64,000 bases of DNA from Anaspis maculata (taxonomy: Eukaryota; Arthropoda; Insecta; Coleoptera; Scraptiidae): positions 123,817,050-123,881,049 of the forward strand of contig OX421961.1 in NCBI GenBank assembly GCA_949128115.1. Direction: 5' to 3'. The stretch's first letter is position 1, and each line of letters begins with the position of its first letter. This document shows positions 35,236-45,026 of this stretch, one piece after another. Under the pieces are notes generated by a model, which saw only the letters and a list, made by a program, of their open reading frames with translations, did no database searches and was not told the DNA's origin. The translations under genes were made by a program, and so were the position numbers.

Positions 35236-35640
35236 AAAAGTTGGAAATTTGCAGTTTTTCCAAGGTGTGGAAAATTCGAAACCGTTGATCCAATTCAAAA
35301 AAATTTCTCCTCAAAAATTGATTTCAACTTTTCTACAACTATAACTATTGCTCGTAGGAAGTCTGCACCTAAAATAAATATTTCGGGAGACTTACCGCAA
35401 TCACGTTTGAAATTACGAAATGTGCAAGTTCAACTTTGAAAAAATCACCGCCGGAAAACCGGAATCGCATCGGATTTGAAAATGTGCCTACCGGACGCCC
35501 AATGCATTCTACTTTTGGTATCAATTTGGTCGATCACCGAGCAGGAAAGAGCGTCTGAGTTGAGTTCTGCATTAAAAGTCAGTCGTCCTGGTCGAAACCC
35601 GAGTGAGCGGTCCTCTCGGGTGATAACGGCCATGAGGAAA
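35236..35640. repeat. Dispersed repeat, inverse copy of 13420-13815
   Basis: See the match at 13420-13815: same blocks on the complementary strand, including AAAAAGTTGGAAATTTGCAGTTTTT and ATCACCGCCGG. Non-coding. Confidence 0.65.
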
Positions 35641-36328
35641 TTGAAAAATTCGTAACGCTCAACCGAAAAATGTTGGAAAACTCCAACTGCAGACTCAATT
35701 TGATTCGCTTGTTGTGTTTGTTTCTGTCTGATTTGGTTTCAATCCATCGGATAGATTTTGAATAATTGAATGTTAAAATTTTGAACTTGGACATTTTTTA
35801 ATTATCGACAAGTGACTGTTGGAGGAATGCTTTCAACGGTTCTGAATACAGTTCTTCAAGGACTTTTAACCAACATAATTGCAAATTAATTTTTGTAGGA
35901 TATAGCTTCTATTTTTGATAGTGACAGTTGCGTTTGACCGATGACAGCCGAAAACTAATGAGCTCATTTGACAGCAAGACGTTGTCTGTATACCAAATTT
36001 CAAGTCGACCGGATCAACGGCTCGGCAGCTGGGTTTTCGATAAAAAGTTGGCAGTTGAGCTTGGCAAAGGTTCATCAGTCCCATATCAGTCATAAAATCT
36101 GTCAACATAATTTTCAACAAAAAAAAAAAAACGAGGCCAGGAAAAATATAAAAAATTTGGCTATCCTCGTATTTAGTCTTGTAGCCTATTCCCTTGGCCA
36201 TCCGCTCATACAAATTTTGTGAAAATCGGTTGAGAAACAAATACTTTTAGAGGAAAAATACAACAGTGCGGTTTTTTTTTTGAACACCCGTTGACCACAT
36301 TGACCACCAAGCTCAATGTAATTTATAG
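35641..36328. other. Unassigned sequence
   Basis: Nothing recognisable. A frame of 124 codons on the minus strand (35866-36240) lacks motifs. Confidence 0.3.
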
Positions 36329-36779
36329 ACAATGTTTTTTCTTAAAGAACCGTCGACTTAGTTCATAGAAGAGCTAACATGCTGAAGAAAACTACCACCT
36401 TCTAGTATATAATATACATGTATATGTATATAAACTTTATTGCTTTAAAAACAAGAATGTTACAAGCAAATTGATTCACGAAGTAGCGAACAACCATATA
36501 AATCGGTATCTGGAAAAAACGCCCCCAGCAAAACACCCCCGGAAAGAACGCCCCCGGAATAAACACCTCAGAAAAAAAAACACCCCCGAGAAAAAATAAC
36601 CCCGAGAAAAACACCCCCGGAAAAAGCGCCCCCGGAAAAATTGCCCCCAGAAAAACCGCCCATGGGAAAAAAGGCCTTCGTAATAAACGGTGCTTAGACA
36701 ATTCGTCGCGGACAATTTGTCGTAAGCGAGGTCGCAAGAGCAACGACAAAAAACAAAGAAACCACCAAGTCCTCGGAGC

Positions 36780-38060
36780 GTAAGGGGGCTTATTACACAT
36801 GAAACCACAATGGGGCTCAATAAAGGGCTTTAAAAAAACATTATCAAATACAAAGTGGTCCGATAGAGTTCCGAAAGTCATGGAAAAAAAGCAAGGGGGC
36901 TCAGCAGGACTACAAACGATACTGAAGACACAAGGGGGCCTTATGAACCTTCAGATAACAAGGAAAGGCAAATGGGGCGTACTGCTACTTTGAAAATCAA
37001 TAATAGTCTGAGTGGGAGGCTAATTATGGCTCCATACTATACTTGAGAGACAAAGGGGCCCGATAGGGCTTTGAATACCACATGAAGACACAAGCTGCTT
37101 ACCACTGCTCTGAAAGCCATGAAAAGATGTAAGGGGGCTCAGCGGAGCTTTAACAGACGTTGAACAAATAAGGGAGCCTAGCGGAGCTTTAAGATATGTT
37201 GAAAAAACAAGGGGGCTCAATGAAGTTATGGTCACACACAAGAAGGCAACAGGGGGCTTACTAGAATTCTGATAGCCAAAAAAAAAACATAAAGGGGCTC
37301 ATTAGGGCTCCAAACTACACTAGCGGACGCAACGGGGTCCGTTAGAGCTCCGTATATCACATGAAGGCACAAAGGACTTACACTAGGGCTTCCAGCAATG
37401 CAAAAACGCACAAGATGGCTTAATGGAATTCTGAAAGCCACGAGAAAAAACATAATAAGGGGGCCAATTGTGCATGTATATCACAAGATGGCAAAAGGGG
37501 GCTTATCGGAATTTTGTAAGCCATTAAGCACATAAAGGGGGGTCATTAGGGTTCTAAATTATACCGTGTGATCAAAAACTTTCCTCCTCTAGGCAGGCTG
37601 TGGCCTGGCCAAAATCAGTCTCGTTTGCCTGTCAATGACCAGACCACAGCCTGCCTAGAGGAGGAAAGTTTTTGATCGTTCGGTAGTTAAAGATACCAGG
37701 AGGAGGCCTTATTTGGAAAACGATGTGACATAAATGCACAAGGGTCTTACTAATGCTCTGAAAGACTCAGAAAAGTGCAAGGGGGCTCAACGGAACTTCA
37801 AACTTTATTGAAGACACAAGGGGGCCTAATGGAGGTCTGTATTACAAAATTACGCAAAATGGGTTTACTGGTACCTAGTCCGTGAGCCATGAAAAAACCG
37901 AAGCAAAACATATAAGGGGGCTCAACAGAGCTCCAACTACACTTGAAGACACAATGGGGCCCGATAGGGCTCCGGACATGACTTGACGGCACAACGCTGC
38001 TCCGGAAGTCATGGAAAATTCAACGGGGATTAGTGGCAATTCGGTAAAATTTAAAGGCCC
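36780..38060. repeat. Degenerate AAGGGGGC tandem array (locus 2 core)
   Basis: Same unit theme as 4960-6600: CAAGGGGGCTCA..GGAGCTTTAA, then GAAGACACAAGGGGGCC and CATGAAGGCACAAGG. Interrupted by a hairpin insertion at 37570-37677. Confidence 0.8.
37570..37677. mobile_element. Hairpin MITE, 108 bp
   Basis: Arms of about 41 bp (37570-37610 and 37637-37677) are almost perfect complements, built on GATCAAAAACTTTCCTCCTC and CTAGGCAGGCTGTGG, around a 26-bp loop. It interrupts the AAGGGGGC array. No target duplication was identified. Confidence 0.75.
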
Positions 38061-38153
38061 TTTAAAATTTTCAAAGGCGTCGGTCACCTAGGAACGATCA
38101 GAAATGGGCTTCACGGTTGGCTCATTTTCTTTTACGGCCTTTAAATTTGAACG
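38042..38153. repeat. Small inverted repeat around AAATTTAAAGGCC
   Basis: TAAAATTTAAAGGCC near 38044 and GGCCTTTAAATTT near 38139 face each other around about 80 bp. It lies near the end of the array and is possibly another MITE. Confidence 0.4.
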
Positions 38154-38384
38154 AGTTTGATACAGAATTGGCCCTATTAGGGCTTAAATTACGTTGAAGA
38201 CAACATAGGGGGCATTTTTTCCGGGGGCGTTTTTTCCCGGGGGTGTTTTTTCATGGGGGTATTTTTCCCCGGGGACGTTTATTCCGGGGCCGTTTTTTCC
38301 GGGGGTGTTTTGCTGGGGGCATTTTTTAAATCTAGATCCATATAAATCAGAACCAATAAATAAATAAATGAAAACATAAGAAAA

Positions 38385-38575
38385 TCATTCATAACGACAG
38401 AAAGCTCTTGATTTCAAAAACTCTAGAACAAAATTATATACTTTCAACAACATATTTCTGTTTGAACCGTCCAAGACTTCAATGAGATCATCAAACCTAA
38501 AGTTTTTTATTCCTAGTGATGAGTACATGGGACAAAGAAACAAGCGAATATGCCTCATGGGCATGAGGCTCAGTA
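38385..38575 (-). pseudogene. LINE reverse transcriptase extreme C-terminus
   Basis: The minus-strand frame includes HIRLFLCPMYSSLGIKNF and then an amphipathic tail to a TGA at 38385-38387. CP.Y...R/G followed by a helical tail of about 50 residues is the usual end of non-LTR ORF2 proteins, after the CX2C zinc-knuckle region. The matching upstream piece is at 40499-40733. Removing the TA element and one TA leaves both pieces in the same frame, so the insertion came into an open frame. Confidence 0.65.
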
Positions 38576-38654
38576 GCGCACTTCCTTTTTGGAGGATTAG
38601 TGAACGCAAGATGTTAAGTGATTAGGGTTCTACCGTCTTGGGCAAAAAATTGCA

Positions 38655-39060
38655 ATATGGCGGCCACAATATCGACAGAATCATGAAATTCGGCTTGAAA
38701 ATCAAAATGATCGTACTAGACAAGGGTAAGTTCCAAGTTTCATGAAAATCGTTCCACTAACAAGAGATTTCAATATGGCGGCCAAGATGGCGGCAGAATT
38801 ATGAAACTCAGCTTGAAAATAGGAATGATCGTACGAGACAAGCGTAACTCTCAAGTTTCATGAAAATCTTTCCACTTATAAGAGATTTCAATATGGCGGC
38901 CAAGATGGTGGGGCAATCATGAAATTTGGCTTGAAAATAAGAATGATCATACTAGACAAGGGTGAGTTTCAAGTTTCATGACAATCGTTCCACTAATAAG
39001 AAATTTCAATATGGCAGCCAAGATGGCGGCCGAATTATGAAAGCCAACCTGCCTATTTGG
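38655..39060. repeat. 118-bp tandem repeat, about 3.4 copies
   Basis: ATATGGCGGCC/ATATGGCAGCC recurs at 38655, 38773, 38891 and 39009, exactly 118 bp apart each time. Each unit carries GGCTTGAAAAT, ACTAGACAAG and AGTTTCATGAAAATC. Units are about 85-90% alike by eye. Confidence 0.92.
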
Positions 39061-39320
39061 TCCTTGAGGACCTAAGCTATCCACCGGATAAAGTTCAGTC
39101 TTCAACGGCTGTAGCTTTATTTCCCGAGGAGAAGTTCAACTTCATCGAAGTGCACAGGAGATCTCTGTTTTTTGAGAATAATGATAACGATGTATGGATA
39201 ACAAAAATAGTGCCCATTGGCCACCCTTGGAGACATCAGCTATTAATCGGAAAAAAGTTCCAAGACTCTTGTTTCAATTCTCGAGAAGGAGTACAGCGTC
39301 TTAATTTCTGCACGGACTCG

Positions 39321-39348
<28 letters not shown>
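39321..39348. repeat. (GACA)n microsatellite
   Basis: Seven tetranucleotide units. A 100-codon plus frame (39057-39362) reads into it as repeated Thr-Asp-Arg-Gln. Confidence 0.9.
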
Positions 39349-39351
<3 letters not shown>

Positions 39352-39599
39352 CGGCCACATAAGCGTCATTCTGTTACTTATATAAAAAAATGTGCTCCAA
39401 CTGATTTCGACCTCCTGAACACGAATATCGGGTTCACTTTTGAATTGGAACATTTCTTTTTTATCGAAAAACCGAAAAAATGGTAGCCTTGTCACATGAT
39501 TTTTAGTGATACCTACCTACTTTTTTTTTGTTATTGAGCGAACATGTTTCGTAATTTGAGTGCCATTATCCTTCAGGTACCTAGTATTGGCTATTTCAA

Positions 39600-40383
39600 A
39601 ATGTTCAATTACTATTTCGGCACGTCTGATTTTAAATTTGTAGGGTCGTGTAATATGCGCCGAGCCGTGGCTTTGCGGCCGTTTTCAAAAATCGATAACA
39701 ATTGACCTAACGGTCGGATCGAAGTGGGGTTTTTGTCAAAAGAAAGTTCAAATTGTTCTCTAAATATAATGCCGTACATGCAGTGATGTATTTCATTAAG
39801 AAATTGTAGTTGCCTGCATATCGCAACTTTCTACATCTTACCGCGAATGCCAGCACTTGATTGGCGAAGCCGCCCTACACCAAAATGTTATTTTTGTAAT
39901 TGTTCATGATTATTTCGGCAACATTCTTCTTGATTCGCGTACCAAGGCCATGAGCTACCCATTCGAGTTGAAATATTTTCTGTATTGAATTTCGTTTTGT
40001 TCGGAGGAAAGGATATCAAGCACCAGCAAGCAACGAATAAATCATTTGCGGCCGAGCCGTAGTTTCGGAGTCATTTTCAAAAATTAATAACTACTAATCG
40101 GCACCTCGCACCGATGTGAAATTTTCATTAAAATAAAGTTCAAATCATCCTCTAAATATAACTCCGCATATGTATTATGGTAAAATGATAAGATCGGGTA
40201 CTTCCTCGCATGTGATAACTTTCGAGATCAGGCCGGCTTCTGAAATGCAGCATTCAACGGCGATGTCGCGTCACACTAAATTGTTATTATTGTCATTGTT
40301 TATTATTATTTCGTCAAGATTTTTCTTGGTTCGGGATACAAGGTCATGAGCTACCCAATGGAGTAAAAATTTTTCGCAAAAAC
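39600..40383. repeat. 396-bp direct duplication, two copies
   Basis: Blocks such as TTTGCGGCCG, TCTAAATATAA and CATGAGCTACCCA recur about 396 bp apart (for example 39951 and 40347). The copies are clearly diverged. Both lie between the two microsatellites of the TA-flanked element. Confidence 0.75.
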
Positions 40384-40407
40384 CTTTTCGTCTAGGACTA
40401 GATGCGG

Positions 40408-40455
40408 GGACGGACGGACGGACGGACGGACGGACGGACGGACGGACGGACGGAC
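40408..40455. repeat. (GGAC)n microsatellite
   Basis: Twelve GGAC units. The minus-strand frame through it gives Arg-Pro-Ser-Val repeats. Confidence 0.92.
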
Positions 40456-40498
40456 AAAGCGAGGACAAAAGCGCCTTCCCGTTTGGAGAAGTGCGCTA

Positions 40499-40733
40499 AA
40501 AAGATGTGATTTATATCTTCAAGTTCGTTGCGGTTACAAATCGTGCAAATCTCAGTATAATCGATCAAATAACAGATTCCATTAAAGCTTAATTTGAAGA
40601 TTCTCTTGTTGTGTACCCTCAACTGTCCTATAATTTTTAGAACTCCAGTTGGCAATCCCAACTGCAGAAATCTGGAACCGGTGGTGCAGGCAAGGAAATT
40701 GTTGTAGATGGCAGAAAATTTGCCATTTTGCAC
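40499..40733 (-). pseudogene. LINE reverse transcriptase C-terminal zinc-knuckle region
   Basis: The minus-strand frame reads FLQLGLPTGVLKIIGQLRVH and later CTICNRNELEDINHIF. A CX2CN..E.ED..H arrangement is the conserved cysteine-histidine motif near the end of non-LTR ORF2 proteins. The frame continues past 40499 only into the inserted TA element. The first Met (about 40733) is the truncation point at the target duplication, not a real start. Confidence 0.65.
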
Positions 40734-40856
40734 ACCACCTTCTAGTGTGTACTTTTTATTTGGAAAGTCATTCGTTCCGTCAGTGGAAACTTTTCCACAG
40801 TTCTTCCATCTTATGAACTGAGTCGACGGTTCTTCAAGAAAAAAACATTGTTTTTA

Positions 40857-43800
40857 GATAATCCAGTTATATAAGTAAAACTTGGAAAAAGTTCAAATCA
40901 AAAATGCAAGCTTTTCTTTTCAAACATAAAAATCCCAGCTCAGTTATAATGCAAATACTCGCTATTCGATCGAATTAACTTTATGAACGTACCTTCCTGA
41001 GTACTACCTATCTACATGTACTTTACAATGATCCCTGATGCGTACTGATTGCCATTCTATTAGACGCAGTTGAATAACGCAAATGAAAACGCATCGATGC
41101 CCAAGAATTTAATATTTTAAGGTAATGAAGCCAGATTAAGGTGAAATCAGCCACAACCGAACGGATATACATGAGTGAATTGACCATTGGAGTATTGGAC
41201 ATTTGTACAATTCATTAAAGTAATGAACGTAGATTGTGTATAAAAGCACGTAGAATAATATAGCCAAAGCTTGATTAGTATACACAAAAAGCTACGCAAA
41301 ATTGGATCGCGCAGGTTCTTTATAAGCACCGAAAGAATACCCATCCAAATACTCGATGATGGTTTTCTCGATCAGTCAAATGGGCTGCAATAAGCGGAGC
41401 CTATTTAATGCCTTCTTTTTGATCATTTAGCCGTCTGAAATTATAATGTTGAAATGCATTTTAATAAACTCCTCTACTGTCATTATGTCTCGCAAGTGAC
41501 TCAAACTTTACCGCATGAGAAGGTAATGCCATTTCGAATTATAGGCAGGATGCTTGCCGGCAGTGGCGCCCTAAGTGGCATCGCCAGCGAACTACAAAAG
41601 CGCCTTCTTGACGTGCACGTAGTTTCACAGTTGGACGTTTGACGTTTAAGCTGATTGGGTCAAATGACAACACCGCATGTCAAAAAGTATACTCGAAAGA
41701 ATTGAAGACCCAAATAGCAAACTCGCATGCCAGAAGTATTTACTCTACAGAACCAGCCCCAACTACTAGCATAGGTACCACTAATAATCAAAACAATTCT
41801 TTCACGCCACAACTACGTTTGCTACGAAATTTGGTTGATTGCAATAAAAAATGCGAGTAAGTACAAGCTACCTCAAGTGTACCAAGAAGCACTTCTTCAA
41901 TACAAAATAAGCATGTTTCACTGTGGCCAAAACGAAAAGATGAGAGTGGGATAATGATAATGTTGGACGCTCCCCACGTATCATCTGCGCTGCAGGTATT
42001 TTGCCAGTCAAGTAGTAAAGTATCACTCACTCCGCGAAATATCAATGCCTGTAATTTGAAGCATTCGATGTGTATAATTGCATCAAGCGAGCACCGGCTG
42101 AGCATATTTGAACCCTCTTCGGAAAGGTTAAAAGCGGCAGTGCGCATTTCGCATTGATGATAATTATTATCACAATAACACCTAATGCAGTCTGGCAGAA
42201 CCGGATTGGCGAAACGCAACCCAAATCTGGCGAATAGAATAATAGGAAATATTCCAGGAAACATTTTTCTGCGATTGAGAGGCACTTCACCATTCCACAA
42301 ATGATTTTGCATAGATTTTGTTGACTTGACTTGAGCATAGGTATGAGCGAAGTCGCAGACATTGGGTCACTTAATCAATAGTGTATTGGTACACCCTATA
42401 CCTGATACCGTCACCATCCGATTTCTAACGCGAAAAATTTGAATTTGCCGCGCATTCTTGGCAACGCTATGAAGTTCAGGAGTATTTTGGATGTATGTTC
42501 ATTGTTCAGGCTTCAGTGACATACCTGAAGCTGGTTGCTAGTTTTCTACCTAGTAGATTCTGCTGTGCTTACCTGAAACAAAAACCAAAAATCAGTACCT
42601 ATCATAATAGATATCAGTATACATTGTTCTTATTTTCGAAAAAAAATCATGATTTATTACGTTAACATTGCAAGTATCCGGAAATAAGATAGACAGAAAA
42701 ATTGTACCCGCAATAAAAAATAGTCGAACCAAAACATAGCCGCCAAAAATATATCCGAAAAAACCTCGGGAAAAACATAGCTACCCTAAAAAATCGTCAT
42801 ACCCAGGATAAAACATAACATAAACATGATATAGCTATGAGTTGTCCAAGGAACAGTCCAAATATAACACTATACATATTAGGTACATACATACATTATA
42901 ACTATGGAATTTATTGCCAGCGAAATTGACATTTCCAGCTTTGAGGACACAATTATAATTATCATCCACCGACACGTACGTTTTCCTATGCGTACGCTTT
43001 TCTCCAAGCATTCAATTATAAAGGGAAAAGAAAAAACTGTTGAATTGTTTGACTTTTCTTATTTGTTCGAATCCGCATTACATTAAAGACAACGTGATAA
43101 ATGGAATCGTTCTCATAGATCCCATGCTTTTCACTTTAAAAATTATGTAATTTATATTATTTTTCAGTCGAGATTCAAGGAACCAAACTTGAAATTTAGT
43201 CATGAAATCTCATAGTTTACTCATGTATTGTTTACATTGTTGCATTAGTTGAAAACTTCAATGGCTATAATAGCTCAGCCTGTAACGTGATGTTTCGTAA
43301 AAACGACTTGGTTTCATCCAATCACAGATGAATATTTTTCTATAGTTCAATAACCGACTATTATGTACTTTTAAATGTAACTGTTTGAAATTTTGAAAAT
43401 CAAAATTTGCAATTTTTGAAACCCACTTTGTACTTGAAAAATCATGAAATCGAAACAATCTAGAACTTGAATTAATTTCAAAAATGTTTGATTTTTTTTA
43501 TTTCAATATTTTTTGGGGCTTACGAAAAATGTGTTCCTCGTTCTATAATCAGGTGTGATTGTAGAACTATCTCAATATACACTCATATAAGTATCCCTTT
43601 AACCGATAAAACTTTGGGAAAAGATTCTTCTTTTCCTTCTGATTCAGAAAAATGTAACATATATGCTGATCAGCTTTTAAATTCAGCACTAGAACGGTAA
43701 TTTTTGCACGCCAAGTTGGCAATTCTGCGGTATTTGGGGATGCTCAAATTTGTAATGTTGGATCAGTATTTCCTCAGATGACCTTGAATTCGTATTGTCA

Positions 43801-44301
43801 ATCGAGTACAGCGCTGTTGCAAGATTGTATGAACGCTCAAGACGTCTTGATTTTGGTAGACTTTCTCCAGTTTAAATGGGCGACTGGTGAACAGTTTTTT
43901 TTAATAAAATAGTGAATCATAATATACCATCATATTATATACTAGGTTGAGAAAACTGTTCTAATGTATGGTCAGAAATGAAGGCCTAGTGTCTAAAACC
44001 TAGAACGGCTCGGCACTCTGTCACTTACCTGCCATTCTGACAAGATAACAGTCATAACAGCCAAGGCAACACTGTAGCGGAATATGATGCAAGGAGACGC
44101 CAGAATTGGCATTTCATGTCAAAATTTCTTAACCTCACTGGACTTTGCCACAAAAAGCCCGTTTTCACGTAACTTGGTCTGTCAGCGTCCGTTACACCCT
44201 AGGGAACATGGCCAACCGCGTTTTAATTTCTACTGAATTTAAAACGTGATCGGCATATAATTATATGCTCGATTATATGCCTCTCCCTCTTACTCGCTTT
44301 C
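40857..44301. other. Unassigned sequence with one long orphan frame
   Basis: No family motif is found. The longest frame is 174 codons on the minus strand (41788-42312), Cys-rich (for example CIRCYCDNNYHQCEM), unusually long for chance in AT-rich DNA but without a recognisable domain. A few TATCC/AAAATAT-like units near 42700-42790 resemble the foldback minisatellites weakly. Confidence 0.35.
41788..42312 (-). CDS. Orphan open frame, 174 codons, unassigned
   Basis: I do not recognise this. It starts MQNHLWNGEVPLNRR, has a hydrophobic stretch (GIFPIILFARFGLRF), a cysteine cluster (CIRCYCDNNYHQC) and further scattered cysteines. There is no signal for a mature secreted fold, no splice sites I trust and no neighbouring gene. 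Such a length is rare by chance at this base composition, so it could be a decayed or novel exon, or an unknown element frame. Evidence is length only. Confidence 0.2.
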   Translation of the reverse strand: MQNHLWNGEVPLNRRKMFPGIFPIILFARFGLRFANPVLPDCIRCYCDNNYHQCEMRTAAFNLSEEGSNMLSRCSLDAIIHIECFKLQALIFRGVSDTLLLDWQNTCSADDTWGASNIIIIPLSSFRFGHSETCLFCIEEVLLGTLEVACTYSHFLLQSTKFRSKRSCGVKELF

Positions 44302-44304
44302 TAA

Positions 44305-44426
44305 GGGCCGGTATTTTCATCTCTAGATGAACTTGGCTGGAGGTTGAATATCATAGATTCTCTCCATGGTGTTTGCCTCCCAGTTTAGGAATACCCGGAA
44401 GACTTCTGATATAAACATACCGGCCC
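44305..44426. mobile_element. Harbinger-like MITE, 122 bp
   Basis: GGGCCGGTAT and ATACCGGCCC are perfect inverted ends, flanked by TAA on both sides (44302-44304 and 44427-44429). A 3-bp TWA duplication is typical of the PIF/Harbinger superfamily. Non-coding. Confidence 0.75.
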
Positions 44427-44714
44427 TAAGAAAGATACAGGGTGGCGAATTGAACAAAAAAAATGCATGACCTTTTTCAAATAACCAAAAGAACAGCTCC
44501 CATTGAGAGTACGAAAGTGACGATAAATATTGTCCAAAAAATTTCTACGACTCCCTAGTGACTTCTCGACAACATACTGGCTGATAAATACGCCATTTTT
44601 TATTTTACCCTGTATAAGAGTAGAGGCAAATAAGAACGTAACTCTTGAGCCCGAACAAGCGATTTGTGTTTCAATCTGGTTGTTAGTGTGGTCGATAAAC
44701 AGTCAACAAACAAA

Positions 44715-45026
44715 CGCCAAGGAAATGACCTTCAACGAGGTGCGAAACACCGAGGGATATGTCCCTCGGATCTATGGTCTATGGTCTATGGATCAAAAGG
44801 GATGTTCAATGGTCCATTAATTCAATTTGTTCTGTTCATTGACAATTGTCCACTGATTCTGTTTACTGGCAAATAGAGGCATAACTCTAGAACTGCATGA
44901 CGTAATAAACAAGGGGTTTATGTTTGGATTATTTAGTTTATATGGCCTACAGCCGAGGTGCGAAGCACCGAGGTATGTTATACCAAGGAAAATAACTTCA
45001 ACGAGGTGCGAAGCACCGAGGGATAT
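44715..45026. repeat. Duplicated hairpin motif GAGGTGCGAAGCACCGAGG
   Basis: A 45-bp segment CCAAGGAAATGACCTTCAAC plus the hairpin core CGAGGTGCGAAACACCGAGG occurs at about 44716-44760 and again at 44983-45026. A third core copy lies at 44953-44973. The core GGTGC-GAA-GCACC is a perfect stem with a three-base loop. Confidence 0.75.

Larger units (their letters stand above)
36505..38337. mobile_element. Foldback/Mutator-like element with minisatellite ends (locus 2)
   Basis: The flanks are a perfect 11-bp duplication, CCATATAAATC, at 36494-36504 and 38338-38348, inside the LINE 3' region. The left end (36510-36665) is a minisatellite of AAAAACGCCCCC-type units; the right end (about 38208-38325) is the inverse, GGGGGCGTTTTTTCC. 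The outermost units match as AAAAAACGCCCCCAGCAAAA and its complement. The core is the AAGGGGGC array seen in locus 1. No transposase is present. Long tandem-repeat inverted ends plus a 9-11-bp duplication point to a Foldback/MULE-like class; the assignment is inference. Confidence 0.78.
38576..40496. mobile_element. TA-flanked element, 1.92 kb, filled with tandem repeats
   Basis: The ends GCGCACTTCC and GAAGTGCGC are inverted, with weaker similarity further in (TTTGGAG). TA lies on both sides (38574-38575, 40497-40498), and excision with one TA restores the LINE reading frame. The interior has a 118-bp tandem repeat, a (GACA)n and a (GGAC)n microsatellite, and a 396-bp direct duplication. No transposase is seen. 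A Tc1/mariner-type TA target is one reading, but the short terminal match leaves this open. Confidence 0.6.
36407..40733 (-). mobile_element. 5'-truncated LINE, split by two nested elements
   Basis: A minus-strand non-LTR element flanked by a perfect 13-bp target duplication, ACCACCTTCTAGT (36394-36406 and 40734-40746). Its own sequence survives in three pieces: 40499-40733, 38349-38575 and 36407-36504. The 5' end is cut inside the reverse transcriptase C-terminal region. The 3' end has AATAAA and an AT-rich tail (TTTATATACATATACATG). The gaps are filled by the TA-flanked element 38576-40496 and the foldback-like element 36505-38337. LINE sequence proper totals about 560 bp. Confidence 0.82.
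36329..40856. mobile_element. Possible outer MITE split by a LINE
   Basis: A stretch at about 36329-36370 (ACAATGTTTTTT, then AGAACCGTCGACTTAG) is the inverse of about 40811-40856. With the LINE at 36407-40733 and one 13-bp duplication removed, these become the arms of an inverted repeat of about 195 bp. No outer target duplication was found, so this layer is tentative. Confidence 0.4.

Noticed and set aside
39057..39362. 100-codon frame ending in Thr-Asp-Arg-Gln repeats
   Set aside because: It runs into a (GACA)n microsatellite, lacks a recognisable domain, and lies inside a repeat-filled element.
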